This document shows positions 8,173-17,599 of a DNA stretch of 64,000 nt, one piece after another. Both the position numbers and the translations under genes were made by a program. The notes below the pieces were generated by a model. The model was not told where the DNA came from. It saw only the letters and a list, made by a program, of their open reading frames with translations, and made no database searches. Position 1 is the first letter of the stretch, and each line of letters opens with the position of its first letter. This DNA is from Planktothricoides raciborskii GIHE-MW2 (GTDB taxonomy: Bacteria; Cyanobacteriota; Cyanobacteriia; Cyanobacteriales; Laspinemataceae), in NCBI RefSeq assembly GCF_040564635.1, contig NZ_CP159837.1, forward strand, positions 4,265,001 through 4,329,000, given 5' to 3'.

Positions 8173-9549
8173 ACTCTCTCTCTTGCTTCGCTAAACAAAA
8201 AAGCTTCACCGGAAGCGTCTTTTGCCACTGCCCTAGAAATTCAAGGACAATACCCCCTCAAAGGTCATGTCAACATTAGCGGGGCGAAAAACGCTGCGTT
8301 AGTTGTAATGGCTGGAACCATCCTCTGTTCAGGGGATTGCCGCCTACGCAACATCCCAAATCTCTCAGACGTTCAGCGTATGGGGCAAGTGCTCTCATCC
8401 TTGGGCGTCCAAGTCAGCCATAACCCTGATGCATTGGAATTCAATGCGCGGGATTTCCACTGCACCGAAGCACCTTATGAATTAGTCAGTCAGCTACGGG
8501 CCAGTTTCTTTATTATTGGGCCGATGTTAGCCCGGTTGGGAGAGGCTTCTGTACCCCTGCCCGGAGGCTGTGCCATTGGCGCTAGACCAGTGGATCTCCA
8601 TGTGCGAGGTCTGCAAGCAATGGGTGCCCATGTACAGATTGAGCATGGCGTAGTCAAAGCAGCGGTTCCCGGCCCCAATCGACGCTTAAAAGGAGCCAAA
8701 ATCTATTTAGATTATCCCAGTGTGGGTGCTACCGAAACTTTGATGATGGCGGCAACTTTGGCTGACGGGGAAACCATGATCGAAAATGCAGCCCAAGAAC
8801 CGGAAGTTGTGGATTTGGCTAATTTCTGCAAATCAATGGGCGCTCGGATTTGGGGCGCGGGCACCAAGAAAATTGTCATCGAAGGTGTTGCTCGATTACA
8901 TTCCACTGATTACGAGATTATTCCCGATCGCATTGAAGCGGCAACATTTTTGATCGCTGGGGCGATTACTCGTTCCGAGATATCGTTATCGCCGATCGTT
9001 CCCGATCATCTGACAGCGGCGATCGCCAAATTGGGCGAAATTGGCTGCAAGATTGTCATCGAATCCCCAAATCACCTGCGGATTATTCCCGCTTACGAAA
9101 TTAAAGCCAGCGATATTACCACCATGCCTTATCCCGGATTTCCTACGGATATGCAGGCACAATTTATGGCCTTGTTGACCCTGAGTAATGGCGACAGCAC
9201 CATCTCAGAAACCGTGTTTGAAAATCGGATGCGCCATGTGGCGGAGTTAAATCGCTTGGGTGCTAATATTCGGGTCAAAGGTAACACCGCGATCGTGCGT
9301 GGAGTCCCCCTGTTATCGGGAGCCCCCGTATTAGCCACCGACTTACGAGCCTCTGCGGGACTGATTTTAGCCGGACTCGCCGCCGAAGGAACTACCATTG
9401 TCCAAGATTTACAACATCTCGATCGCGGCTATGAAAGGTTGGATCTGAAACTGCAAAAACTTGGTGCGAGATTGCGCCGATTGTCAGTAAATGATACAAC
9501 CGCAATTGCTACAGCCACAATCCCACCTTTACAAGTCGCGGCTCAATAA
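8170..9549 (+). CDS. murA: UDP-N-acetylglucosamine 1-carboxyvinyltransferase MurA
   Basis: Catalyses the first committed step of peptidoglycan synthesis, transferring enolpyruvate from PEP to UDP-GlcNAc in the cytoplasm. From the proposed ATT start the protein has 459 residues. The substrate-binding Lys-Asn pair is in [11 protein letters not shown] (Lys40, Asn41), and the reactive cysteine is in [15 protein letters not shown] (Cys134, equivalent to Cys115 of E. coli). Further family segments are [23 protein letters not shown] and [18 protein letters not shown]. Starting at the first ATG (8308) would delete the Lys-Asn motif and the first strand, so that start is rejected. tRNA-Leu(CAG) lies upstream on the other strand. 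Confidence 0.93.
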   Translation: MTLSLASLNKKASPEASFATALEIQGQYPLKGHVNISGAKNAALVVMAGTILCSGDCRLRNIPNLSDVQRMGQVLSSLGVQVSHNPDALEFNARDFHCTEAPYELVSQLRASFFIIGPMLARLGEASVPLPGGCAIGARPVDLHVRGLQAMGAHVQIEHGVVKAAVPGPNRRLKGAKIYLDYPSVGATETLMMAATLADGETMIENAAQEPEVVDLANFCKSMGARIWGAGTKKIVIEGVARLHSTDYEIIPDRIEAATFLIAGAITRSEISLSPIVPDHLTAAIAKLGEIGCKIVIESPNHLRIIPAYEIKASDITTMPYPGFPTDMQAQFMALLTLSNGDSTISETVFENRMRHVAELNRLGANIRVKGNTAIVRGVPLLSGAPVLATDLRASAGLILAGLAAEGTTIVQDLQHLDRGYERLDLKLQKLGARLRRLSVNDTTAIATATIPPLQVAAQ

Positions 9550-9659
9550 GCCCAAAAAACCCTTGATGGTGCGGATGATTGGCAATCGATCGACCCTCGA
9601 TCTATCTGCGGTAAAATAGCTGAATTTCCTAAGTCCCAAGTTCTGAGTCCATAACTGGC

Positions 9660-10541
9660 ATGGCTGTCTCTAAGGTACAACTGATTGGTTTACGAGCCGA
9701 CGCCTTTCGTCATCCGCTCGATTTTGAAGCAACAAATTCACTCAAACAGTTGCCCGGACTAGATTTAATAGTGCGGCAACTGCTTGGATCCCTGGGAGAG
9801 CAATTTTTTTACTTAGAAAATATTGCCTCTAGTGTTCTGGTGAACGAGCAGCAGTTACCCGAACTGCATCAGGCGCTGTTAGAAGCCTGCCAGATACTGG
9901 ATCTGGAACCCCCACAATTGTATGTCCGCCAAAATCCCGTCCCAAATGCTTATACATTTGCGATGCGAGGCAAGCAGCCTTTTATCGTGCTACATACATC
10001 ACTGATTTCTATGTTGACACCGGCAGAGATTCAAGCAGTGATGGCTCACGAACTGGGACACTTGAAATGCGAACATGGGGTGTATCTCACTTTAGCCAAT
10101 TTGATTTTATTGGCCGCAGGGCAGTTGCCGAATTTAGGCGGGTTAATTGCCCAAGGTTTACAGAGTCAAATTCTCCAATGGTTGCGCTGTGCGGAGTTTA
10201 GCTGCGATCGCGCGGCTTTATTAGCCACCCAAGACCCCAGAGTCGTCAGTTCTGTACTGATGAAACTGGCCGGAGGCTCTCCCACTCTGGCTCCGCAATT
10301 AAATTTAGATGCATTTCTTGCACAAGCGAAAACTTATGATATAATAAGCGAGACTGAGATGGGACGAATCTTTAAAGAAGCACAGTCCTCCCAGTTGACG
10401 CATCCCTTGCCAGTCCTACGTGCTAGAGAAATCCAGCGATGGGCCAGCAGCAAAGATTATGAATCAGTGTTGCAAAGGCAAGAAATCGTGTATAATAAAA
10501 AAGTCAAGCCCAATCCCAAGGGCGAGTGGCGAAATTGGTAG
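9660..10541 (+). CDS. M48-family membrane-type zinc metalloprotease (HtpX/Ste24-like)
   Basis: A 293-residue peptidase. The zinc site HELGH is at 130-134 (VMAHELGHLKCEHG), and the third ligand is probably in the AEFSCDRAA segment about 60 residues later, as in M48 enzymes. Hydrophobic stretches flank the HELGH helix (YLTLANLILLAAGQLP), suggesting membrane association. Such proteases take part in envelope protein quality control. The TAG stop at 10539-10541 lies inside tRNA-Leu(CAA), so the last seven codons are shared with the tRNA gene. This C-terminal tail (NPKGEWRNW) is therefore dictated by tRNA sequence. Starts at ATG 9660, 110 bp after murA. Confidence 0.88.
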   Translation: MAVSKVQLIGLRADAFRHPLDFEATNSLKQLPGLDLIVRQLLGSLGEQFFYLENIASSVLVNEQQLPELHQALLEACQILDLEPPQLYVRQNPVPNAYTFAMRGKQPFIVLHTSLISMLTPAEIQAVMAHELGHLKCEHGVYLTLANLILLAAGQLPNLGGLIAQGLQSQILQWLRCAEFSCDRAALLATQDPRVVSSVLMKLAGGSPTLAPQLNLDAFLAQAKTYDIISETEMGRIFKEAQSSQLTHPLPVLRAREIQRWASSKDYESVLQRQEIVYNKKVKPNPKGEWRNW

Positions 10542-10601
10542 ACGCACCACACTCAAAATGTGGCGGTTTCGGCCTTGCGAGTTCGAGTCTCGCCTCGCCC
10601 A
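10520..10601 (+). tRNA. tRNA-Leu (anticodon CAA)
   Basis: An 82-nt class II tRNA. Acceptor GGGCGAG pairs with CTCGCCC plus discriminator A. The D-arm has GAAATTGGTAGACGC, the anticodon loop is CTCAAAA (CAA) in a CCACA/TGTGG stem, and the T-arm is GCGAGTTCGAGTCTCGC. CCA is not encoded. Its first 22 bases overlap the 3' end of the M48 protease gene. Confidence 0.95.
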
Positions 10602-10614
10602 TATCTCTTATAAT

Positions 10615-10654
10615 AATTAAACTCTTATAGGCTAAGGCTTATAAGAGTTTAATT
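10615..10654 (+). terminator. Hairpin after tRNA-Leu(CAA)
   Basis: Arms 10615-10632 (AATTAAACTCTTATAGGC) and 10637-10654 pair with one mismatch around four bases, 14 bp after the tRNA. The T-rich 3' flank makes it a likely intrinsic terminator for the tRNA and the protease transcript. The rest of 10655-10862 holds no gene. Confidence 0.55.
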
Positions 10655-10862
10655 TTATGTTTATTTCAAAAGCGGAGCTTTCAGAGCTTTCTAAAGCCCC
10701 TTACACAATATCTGGTGGCTTGGCATCTGTAGGGGTGCGGCGGAAAATCCCCCGCGTTGGCGTTGGCAATGCTTGCCACGATATTTTGGGGGCGCCTAGC
10801 TGTATCAAGCTTAATTGAAATGGCTAGATGGCTAGATATATAGATATAAGGTTTTACATATA

Positions 10863-10933
10863 AGGCGGCACCCAGATTCGAACTGGGGGTAAAGGATTTG
10901 CAGTCCTCTGCCTTACCACTTGGCCATGCCGCC
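10863..10933 (-). tRNA. tRNA-Cys (anticodon GCA)
   Basis: The minus strand gives a 71-nt tRNA. Acceptor GGCGGCA pairs with TGCCGCC, with discriminator T, which is characteristic of cysteine tRNAs. The anticodon loop is CTGCAAA (GCA) and the T-arm is CCCAGTTCGAATCTGGG. CCA is not encoded. The long minus-strand frame that runs through it is spurious. Confidence 0.95.
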
Positions 10934-11072
10934 TTGGTTCCAATTTGTTTTGGTTCCGGCTTATTATTGTAGCAGAGCGATCCAGAAAAAGGCAAGGATT
11001 TGGGTAAAAAAGTTTTCTGGAGAGCGCATAAGCTGATATATAAATATAGTTGCCGGTTTTGGAAACGCATCA

Positions 11073-11867
11073 ATGGTTTATCCTGCCCCCCTGCGAATTG
11101 CTCAATTGACAGATTTACATTTGTTTGCCGACCCTGGGAAGAAGATGATGGGTCTGGCAACGGCTCGGTCTTTCCAAGCAGTGATTACACATTTGCAACA
11201 GTTAGAGCATCAGCCTGATATCTTGTTGCTGACTGGAGATTTGTCTCAGGATGAGACCCCGCAGTCTTATGAGTATTTGGGTAATGTTTTACGTCCTTTG
11301 GGGATTCCGACTTATTGGATACCGGGCAACCATGATGATTTGTTGGCAATGGAGCGGATTTTGTCTCAACCACCGATTTATCTGAATAAGTCGGTGCAGG
11401 TGGGTAATTGGCATTTTATTCTGTTGTGTTCTAATATTCCGGGTCGCGTGGATGGGGAAGTTTCGGCAACGAGTTTGAGTTGGTTGGAGAAGCAGCTAAA
11501 GTTGGCAGGAGATCGCCATGTAGCGATCGTGATGCATCATCCCCCGTTGGAGATCGGGTCAGAATGGATCGATCGCCTGCGCTTGAAAAATGCCGATGCT
11601 TTATTTGCCATTCTCGATCGCTATCCGCAAATTAAAATTATGCTCTGCGGTCACGTTCACCAATCATGGGACACGAAGCGAGAACAAATCCGCTATTTCA
11701 CCACCCCCTCTACTTGCGTGCAGTTTCTGCCCAAGAGTGTGGATTTTGCGATCGATCCCGAAGCATTTCCCGGATATCGGTTATTAACGATTTATCCTGA
11801 TGGCGGTTGGGAAACCAAAGTTGAGCGCGTGGCTTTTGCTTATCCCCCTCACCTGGGAAAAGACTGA
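11073..11867 (+). CDS. cpdA: Calcineurin-type phosphodiesterase, CpdA-like
   Basis: A 264-residue class III cyclic-nucleotide phosphodiesterase-like metallophosphoesterase. All family motifs are in order: LTDLHLF (first metal ligands), LTGDLSQDE, IPGNHDD, MHHPPLEIGS and LCGHVHQ. The likely reaction is hydrolysis of cAMP or a related phosphodiester by a di-metal centre in the cytoplasm. Cyanobacteria use cAMP signalling, but the substrate of this subfamily is often untested, so the gene symbol is tentative. Starts at ATG 11073, divergent from tRNA-Cys, and is followed by a GTAGGGGCAAAGCATTCC-type repeat. Confidence 0.85.
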   Translation: MVYPAPLRIAQLTDLHLFADPGKKMMGLATARSFQAVITHLQQLEHQPDILLLTGDLSQDETPQSYEYLGNVLRPLGIPTYWIPGNHDDLLAMERILSQPPIYLNKSVQVGNWHFILLCSNIPGRVDGEVSATSLSWLEKQLKLAGDRHVAIVMHHPPLEIGSEWIDRLRLKNADALFAILDRYPQIKIMLCGHVHQSWDTKREQIRYFTTPSTCVQFLPKSVDFAIDPEAFPGYRLLTIYPDGGWETKVERVAFAYPPHLGKD

Positions 11868-11919
11868 TAAATTATCGGAGATGTTAATTACAGCCTTTTT
11901 CAGAATAATCGATCGCCTC

Positions 11920-11998
11920 TGTAGGGGCAAAGCATTCCGGTAAAAACTTCCGGTTTTTCACCACAAATTTATCTGCCGGAATGCTTCGCCCTTACCAA
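11920..11998. repeat. GTAGGGGC(G)AAGCATTCC inverted repeat
   Basis: The left arm TGTAGGGGCAAAGCATTCCGG and right arm CCGGAATGCTTCGCCCTTAC enclose about 37 bp between convergent genes. The same element type appears at 17410-17580 and 24785-24915. Confidence 0.7.
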
Positions 11999-12308
11999 TA
12001 AAAAATTTACGCAGTCTTTTTGATAAAGGAGATTCTCCGGCTTCTAAGCGTAGTTTCTCGCTATACTCAAAGCGACGTTTCATATCCTCATCAATTTCTG
12101 CTTTGTGTTCCCAATAATAAGCTAAAGCTGAATGAATCTGACTCATATTCAAATGAGGATACTGAAAATGTAGTTCTTCTGGACTCGATCCATAAGCCTG
12201 AACAGAAGTCACTAATTCTACAACTTTCATCGATGTTCCGTTAATAAATGGCACTTGATGCTCATCAAGGAGAATATGTTTATACTCAGTGGTTGTTACT
12301 AGGGTCAT
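11958..12308 (-). CDS. DUF433 domain protein (antitoxin-like)
   Basis: 116 residues. The first 80 match the DUF433 pattern: TTTEYKHILLDEHQVPFINGT, then KVVELVTSVQAYGSSPEELHFQYPHLNMSQIHSALAYYWEHKAEID. This is a small winged-helix-like domain found in putative antitoxins and regulators. A basic tail follows (SPLSKRLRKFFIGKGEAFRQ), the last part of which overlaps the neighbouring GCATTCC repeat, so the natural C-terminus may have been altered by the repeat. No partner toxin of the usual PIN type (DUF5615) is adjacent. The upstream gene on the same strand is cofG. Confidence 0.75.
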   Translation of the reverse strand: MTLVTTTEYKHILLDEHQVPFINGTSMKVVELVTSVQAYGSSPEELHFQYPHLNMSQIHSALAYYWEHKAEIDEDMKRRFEYSEKLRLEAGESPLSKRLRKFFIGKGEAFRQINLW

Positions 12309-12338
12309 AATCTTAACTAACTATTTAATGAATATTTT

Positions 12339-13328
12339 TCATGCTATTTCCGAATAAATTTTACCATTTAACCGTCCTCTCTGGACGGAATTTTGTAGCG
12401 CTTCTGACAAACGACTGTAATATTGCGGATATAGGGGCAAACGGGGGACTAATTCCCAACCCCCTGGGGCTAAAATTTCCGCCAGTTGTTGATGGTGGGG
12501 ATGGGGATAATCAGGGTTTACTTCGTCCCACGGCCCGATTCCTCCTAAGTCTCTAGCCCCTGCGTCTAAACAAGCAAGTAATATTTGGGGTTGGGTGACA
12601 AGGTTGGGGGGAATTTGAATAGTTATATTATTCGGGAGAATTTGACGGGCGATCGCTACTACTTCCGGCAATTCTTCCAGATTAAAACCCGGTGCATCTG
12701 AGATTTGTTGGCTGCCTAAACTATAAGGTTGCAGGATAACTTCTTGGATATGTCCCCATTTTTCCTGGATATGCGCGATCGCCTCTAAAGTTTCTTGCCG
12801 ATCGGCATCACATTCGCCAATTCCTAATAATAATCCCGTCGTAAAAGGAATCTCTAATTGTCCCGCCCATTCTAACTGTTCCAGTCGTAAAGATGGCAAC
12901 TTACTAGGTGCATATTTATGTACATTTGTCAATAAATTAGGATTGATTTGTTCCAACATTAATCCCATTGACACATTCACCTCCTTCAGTTTTGCCATTT
13001 CCGCAAAAGTCAAAATACCAGCATTAGTGTGGGGTAAAAATCCCAGATTTAAAGCTAATTCTCCCAAGTCATAAATTATTTCAAACCAGGCTTTGCGGCG
13101 AGAACTTTGGGGATGAACTTCCCCACTGAGGATCAAAATTTCTATGGTATCTTTATTTGCTAAAGACTTCAGCAATGCTTCAGCTTCAGATAAACTTATC
13201 CAAGGACTTTTACCCGGTTCTTCCCGAAAATTACAGTAACTACAACGATTAAAACATTCGTAAGTTGGCACCAGGGTATAGGCTGGACTATAGGTAATAA
13301 GCTTAGATGTTAAACTAGGGATTAGCAT
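12339..13328 (-). CDS. cofG: 7,8-didemethyl-8-hydroxy-5-deazariboflavin synthase subunit CofG
   Basis: A 329-residue radical SAM protein. The [4Fe-4S] motif CFNRCSYC is at Cys25, Cys29 and Cys32 (CxxxCxxC), preceded by YSPAYTLVPTYE as in FO synthases. Together with CofH it makes FO, the deazaflavin chromophore that cyanobacteria use in photolyase. Family segments include ILSGEVHP, NAGILTFAEM, SMGLMLEQ, TGLLLGIGE and DLGGIGPWDEVNPDYPHP. The length is normal for the separate subunit rather than the fused form. CofH is not in the window. Downstream on the same strand lies the DUF433 gene, 31 bp away; a functional link is unlikely. Confidence 0.93.
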   Translation of the reverse strand: MLIPSLTSKLITYSPAYTLVPTYECFNRCSYCNFREEPGKSPWISLSEAEALLKSLANKDTIEILILSGEVHPQSSRRKAWFEIIYDLGELALNLGFLPHTNAGILTFAEMAKLKEVNVSMGLMLEQINPNLLTNVHKYAPSKLPSLRLEQLEWAGQLEIPFTTGLLLGIGECDADRQETLEAIAHIQEKWGHIQEVILQPYSLGSQQISDAPGFNLEELPEVVAIARQILPNNITIQIPPNLVTQPQILLACLDAGARDLGGIGPWDEVNPDYPHPHHQQLAEILAPGGWELVPRLPLYPQYYSRLSEALQNSVQRGRLNGKIYSEIA

Positions 13329-13860
13329 TTATTGATTTATTTTATATTTTGTATAAAAATATATTAAACGATATAATTTTTATTATGGGAGTATTTATGA
13401 GCTTATTTCTAAGCGGTTTTTTTGTCTGATTTTTCTCTATATATGTTTTGATTTCTAATCATTCTTAGAATTATTTTTTAGAATTTATAATTATGTGAGT
13501 TTATTTGATTTTTGAGTAATCAATCTGATGTGATTCAGGCTACCTCCAAAATTACGCCCCGGATAATAATTAGGCATGAAGGACACAGTAATGCTGTGTC
13601 CCATAATATATTGAATAGCTGATTGAACAGGTGAAAAAACAACCTAGTAACTGTCACGATATTCCAGGCATATCAGGTTGTTCTTAGAAATATCTTATCA
13701 ATAAAATATCAAGCTTTGCAGGATTATTTTTGGGCTGCAGGTTATTAGTCATTATTCATTATTCACTGGTCTTTTTCCTGATAGCTGATCCGCTATCCAC
13801 TGTTCGCTATCTGCTGTTCGCTGATAGTTGATTAAAAAAAAGCGATAATTAGCTGTATGA
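13329..13860. other. AT-rich intergenic region with a small perfect hairpin
   Basis: No gene is supported. GGACACAG (13581-13588) and CTGTGTCC (13594-13601) form a perfect stem with a 5-nt loop but no T-run. Near 13760-13830, short direct repeats of the type GCTATC(T/C)... and TGCTGTTCGCT occur. The rest is AT-rich. Confidence 0.4.
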
Positions 13861-14712
13861 TTAACCATGAATGATATCTAAAATCAAGCCTTCTCGTGCC
13901 ATCACTGAGTTAGGAAATGCTTCTTTAACTTGTGCCCCAATACCATCAAGCACTTGATCGCCGTGGGTGGGTTCGTGGTGAAAAATGACTAATTTTTTCA
14001 CTCCGGCTGCTTTGGCAATTTTCACCGCTTCTTGCCAGGTAGAATGTCCCCATCCATGTTTAGGGGATTTAGGGTTATTGTACTCTTCGTCGGTGTACAT
14101 TGCATCATAAATGAAAACATCAGCATTTCGCGCCAGATGTAGTACATTTTCGTCCATGCGATCGGGAAAGTGTTCGGTATCGGTACAATAAAATACGGAA
14201 TGCCCTTGCCAAGTAATCCGATAGCCCATTGCGGTATTTGGGTGATTCAATGGCCCGGTTTCAAAGTAAATATCATCAATACTGAACGGTTCCCCACAGA
14301 TTAATTCATGGAAAGTGATATCAGCTTTCATTCCCGAGAGGGGAACCGGGGAATTGGGATGAAGTACCCGTTCGAGAAAATGCTGTTTCATGGATTCGCC
14401 ATTGGGGGGAACCGATCCATAAATGTGAAAGCGATTGCCAGAGATAAATACTGGTTTAAAAAAGGGAAAGCCTTGAATATGATCCCAGTGATAATGGGTA
14501 AAAAACATATAGGCTTCTAGGGGCTGTGCTTCGAGCAAGCTTTGACCGAGAACTTGTAAGCCGGTTCCCCCATCAAAAATTAGGTGTTTGCCACCGATGT
14601 ACATTTCCAAACAGGAAGTATTGCCACCATAGCGAACGGTGTCTTTTCCTGGAGTGGGAACGCTGCCACGTACCCCCCAGAATTGAACGAAAAAGTCAGA
14701 AGAATGGCTCAT
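13861..14712 (-). CDS. MBL-fold metallohydrolase (RNase Z/PhnP-like)
   Basis: A 283-residue metallo-beta-lactamase-fold enzyme. The N-terminus FWGVRGSVPTPGKDTVRYGGNTSCLE and the metal motif FFTHYHWDHIQGFPFF are typical of the cyclic-phosphodiesterase/PhnP-like branch. Later ligands are seen in YCTDTEHFPD, IYDAMYTDEEY, GHSTWQEAV and LVIFHHEPTHGD. It is probably a phosphodiesterase acting on a small or nucleotide substrate in the cytoplasm; the exact substrate is unknown. ATG at 14712 follows a 293-bp low-complexity gap behind aroC. Confidence 0.85.
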   Translation of the reverse strand: MSHSSDFFVQFWGVRGSVPTPGKDTVRYGGNTSCLEMYIGGKHLIFDGGTGLQVLGQSLLEAQPLEAYMFFTHYHWDHIQGFPFFKPVFISGNRFHIYGSVPPNGESMKQHFLERVLHPNSPVPLSGMKADITFHELICGEPFSIDDIYFETGPLNHPNTAMGYRITWQGHSVFYCTDTEHFPDRMDENVLHLARNADVFIYDAMYTDEEYNNPKSPKHGWGHSTWQEAVKIAKAAGVKKLVIFHHEPTHGDQVLDGIGAQVKEAFPNSVMAREGLILDIIHG

Positions 14713-14824
14713 GGTTTATTTGACGATTCCCGCTAGGTGAGCATACGCTTCCCTGGTTTTCCTTTGAGGAAAATATATTGAGGAAGGGATGAGAGAAAAA
14801 CGGGGCGGGTCTTACCGTTTTTCT

Positions 14825-15005
14825 ATCTATATTATTCGTTATTCGTTGTTTGTTGTTTGTTGTTTGTTGTTTGTTGTTGGTTGGGTAGAGATTCTTTGGT
14901 TGTTTGTTGTTTGAACCCAACTTTACCCCAAATAACAAATAACAAATAACAAATAGCAAGCAACAAATAACAAACAACAAATAACAAACAACTAACAACT
15001 AACCA
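14825..15005. repeat. TTGTTTGTTG / AACAAATAAC palindromic low-complexity tract
   Basis: A run of TTGTTTGTTG units (14835-14915) is followed by AACAAATAAC units (14935-15000). The two halves are complementary and can form a long imperfect hairpin just beyond the aroC stop, which may act as its terminator. Confidence 0.6.
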
Positions 15006-16103
15006 CTAATTTATCTTTAATGCACCACATTGACCCTGATGACGCAAAAGATGATCGCACAAGACAAGTGCAACCATTGCTTCTACCATTGGCACTGCCC
15101 TGGGTAGGACGCAAGGATCGTGGCGGCCTTTGGCAGCCAGCACGGTTTCTTCTCCGGTGCTGGTGACAGTACGCTGCTCTTTCCGAATTGTAGCAGTTGG
15201 TTTAAAGGCTACTCGGATAATAATGTCCTCACCGTTGGCAATGCCACCTTGAATTCCCCCGGATTGGTTGGTGGCGGTGCGAATATTGCCAGTTTTATCT
15301 ATATAGAATTCATCGTTATGTTCTTTGCCGGTAAGGAGGGTACCCGCAAACCCTGAACCAATTTCAAAGCCTTTTGAGGCCGGTAGGGACATAACTCCTT
15401 TGGCTAGGTCGGCTTCGAGTTTGTCAAAGACCGGAGAACCTAAGCCTTTGGGGACTTTTCGGGCGACACATTCCACGACGCCGCCCAAGGAGTCCCCTTC
15501 GCGGCCAATTTGTTCGATGAGGGCGATCATTTGTGCTGCGATCGCAGTGTCAGGGCAACGCACGATGTTGCTTTCTACTTGTTCCAGGGTGACGGTGGCT
15601 GGGTCGATCTCCCCTTCTAGGTCTTTGATGCGTTTGACATAACCAATGATTTCTACCCCGGCGACTTGGGCGAGAATTTTTTTGGCGATCGCCCCGGCAG
15701 CGACTCGACCAATGGTTTCTCGCGCCGAAGATCGCCCCCCTCCTTGCCAGTTTCTAATGCCATATTTAGCATCGTAAGTGGCATCCGCATGAGAGGGGCG
15801 ATATTTAGTCGCCATGTCGTTGTAGTCTTGGGGTCGAGTGTCCTGGTTCCGCACCAAAATGGCGATCGGTGTCCCCAGGGTTTTACCCTGAAAAACCCCC
15901 GAAAGAATTTCACAAGTATCCGTTTCTTTGCGCGGGGTGGTGATTTTACTTTGTCCGGGACGGCGCCGATCTAGCTCAAACTGGATTTCGGCGGCGGAAA
16001 TTTCGAGTTGTGGAGGACACCCATCAATCACAACGCCGACGCCACCGCCATGAGATTCGCCAAACGTGGTAATTCTGAAAAGATGTCCGAATGTGTTGCC
16101 CAT
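15006..16103 (-). CDS. aroC: Chorismate synthase
   Basis: 365 residues, the usual full length. Converts 5-enolpyruvylshikimate-3-phosphate to chorismate using reduced FMN, the last step of the common aromatic pathway. All three family signatures are visible: [18 protein letters not shown] near the N-terminus, [14 protein letters not shown] and [20 protein letters not shown] in the centre, and [12 protein letters not shown] with [16 protein letters not shown] near the C-terminus. ATG at 16103 in [17 protein letters not shown] is the normal start. It is an isolated gene here, with the pentapeptide gene upstream on the same strand 315 bp away. Confidence 0.97.
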   Translation of the reverse strand: MGNTFGHLFRITTFGESHGGGVGVVIDGCPPQLEISAAEIQFELDRRRPGQSKITTPRKETDTCEILSGVFQGKTLGTPIAILVRNQDTRPQDYNDMATKYRPSHADATYDAKYGIRNWQGGGRSSARETIGRVAAGAIAKKILAQVAGVEIIGYVKRIKDLEGEIDPATVTLEQVESNIVRCPDTAIAAQMIALIEQIGREGDSLGGVVECVARKVPKGLGSPVFDKLEADLAKGVMSLPASKGFEIGSGFAGTLLTGKEHNDEFYIDKTGNIRTATNQSGGIQGGIANGEDIIIRVAFKPTATIRKEQRTVTSTGEETVLAAKGRHDPCVLPRAVPMVEAMVALVLCDHLLRHQGQCGALKIN

Positions 16104-16418
16104 GATTTATGAAAAAGCCTGTGAAAAAAAGCCTCTGGGTCTAGTATTTTAGCCGAATTTGATCCAATCGGCTGCCCATAGGTTGCTTTGCATTATAGCG
16201 GCTTGTTTGTCAGACAATAATCTGGATGGTATGACAGGGGCGATCGCGAGTCCCCGGTATTTGTCCCTGACATTTGTCCCTGGCATTTGTCCCTGGTATT
16301 TGGCTATTTGTAGATGTGATCGCCAATGGATTAAAGAAACTATCTGTATGCATCAACAGGATTAATGTCTGACAATGTTATTTAACATGGATATTTAACA
16401 TGGATATTCAGCATTGAT
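16104..16418. other. Intergenic region with short tandem repeat
   Basis: No gene seen. At about 16258-16303 the unit CATTTGTCCCTGG is repeated three times with small changes. The rest shows no recognisable element. Confidence 0.4.
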
Positions 16419-17237
16419 TTAATACTGAAGTTGCGGCGTATGGGGGGGTCGGGAATTAGATGTGCGATCGCGATCGCTTCCAGAGTGAAGCAAACTCAAA
16501 TAAGCGGGCTGTTGCCCACCAGGGGGATAATGGGGAGAAGCCTGACTATCCATCGGATGTCTTTCCATCGGCGGCGATTGATATAAACCGATCGCCCCAT
16601 CCAACTTCACCTGAGCCAAATTCGCCCCCGTCAAATCTGCCCCGCTTAAATTTGCCCCGCTTAAATTCGCATTCAGTAAATTAGCATTTCTTAAATTTAC
16701 CCCAGTCAAATCCGCATCACTAAGATCCGCATCCACCAACCGAGCATCGGTCAGTTGAGCATTACTGAGATTCGCGCCTCTCAGTTTACTTTGCCCCAAG
16801 TTAGCCCCGGTCAGGTTTGCTCCAGTCAGCTTGCTGCCATTCAAAGTAATCCCAATCAGGTTCGCCCCTTCCAGGTTGGCTCCACTCAGGTCAGCATTGG
16901 TTAAATCGCTATTAACTAAATTCGCAAACACCAAATCCGAACCCCCCAAGTGGGCTTGGATCAGTTTAGCATCCAAAAAGTTCACCCCTTGAGCATCGAT
17001 GCCACTTAGATTTGCTCCCTGCAAATCCGACCCGACAAAATTGGCAAAACTCAAATCAGCCCCACTGAGATTGGCATGACCTAAGTTCGCCCCATTCAGG
17101 TTAGCAAAGATCAGATGCGCTCCACTGAGGTCAGCCTTACTTAGATTGAACCCTGCCAAGTGAGCATCGCGCAGATCCCCCCCTTGACATTGTTTGGTGG
17201 ATAATAAGCGTTTAATATGCGTGGGATTGCTGGCCAT
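16419..17237 (-). CDS. Pentapeptide-repeat protein (272 aa)
   Basis: After a short N-terminal helix (HIKRLLSTKQCQGGDLRDAH), residues about 25-210 are a continuous run of A(D/N)LxG pentapeptides that should fold as a right-handed quadrilateral beta-helix. The last 60 residues are Pro/Ser/His-rich and probably disordered. No signal peptide or membrane segment, so a cytosolic scaffold or binding role is likely, but no specific function can be assigned. Repeat units differ enough at DNA level to suggest an old array, unlike the gene at 33981. Confidence 0.85.
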   Translation of the reverse strand: MASNPTHIKRLLSTKQCQGGDLRDAHLAGFNLSKADLSGAHLIFANLNGANLGHANLSGADLSFANFVGSDLQGANLSGIDAQGVNFLDAKLIQAHLGGSDLVFANLVNSDLTNADLSGANLEGANLIGITLNGSKLTGANLTGANLGQSKLRGANLSNAQLTDARLVDADLSDADLTGVNLRNANLLNANLSGANLSGADLTGANLAQVKLDGAIGLYQSPPMERHPMDSQASPHYPPGGQQPAYLSLLHSGSDRDRTSNSRPPHTPQLQY

Positions 17238-17398
17238 ATTCTGTTTTTATACTCCTACTTCGTTTGGTTGGTTTGGTTGCTCGAAGGTTTTCCGTCACTG
17301 TCAGGCGATCGGTATCTGGCTACTGCTAAAACGCCAACATTTACTAGGATGTACAAACCAACTCTAGGCAAGTCAGGATAATTATTTTGCAGCAGAGG

Positions 17399-17580
17399 GG
17401 CAGAAGGGCTTGTAGGGGCGAAGCATTCCCGCAGAAATTCTATGGGTAAGAAGCGTCAATTTTTTCCGGGAATGCTTCGTCCTTGCAGACGGGCAGAAGG
17501 GCTTGTAGGGGCGAAGCATTCCCGCAGAAATTCTATGGGTAAGAAGCGTCAATTTTTTCCGGGAATGCTTCGTCCTTGCC
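17399..17580. repeat. Two tandem copies of a 93-bp unit containing a GCATTCC inverted repeat
   Basis: Copies start at 17401 and 17494 and are almost identical. Each unit holds TGTAGGGGCGAAGCATTCCC and the opposing GGGAATGCTTCGTCCTTGC arms. No gene is supported in 17238-17599; the frames seen there on both strands are made by the repeat. Confidence 0.8.
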
Positions 17581-17599
17581 AATATTTGTGGTTCACTCA

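Noticed and set aside
8308-8310. ATG 8308 as the start of murA
   Set aside because: It would remove the Lys-Asn substrate-binding motif and the first 46 residues, and it has no ribosome site.
10681-11160. 159-residue minus-strand frame
   Set aside because: It runs through tRNA-Cys and the start of the CpdA gene; no family likeness.
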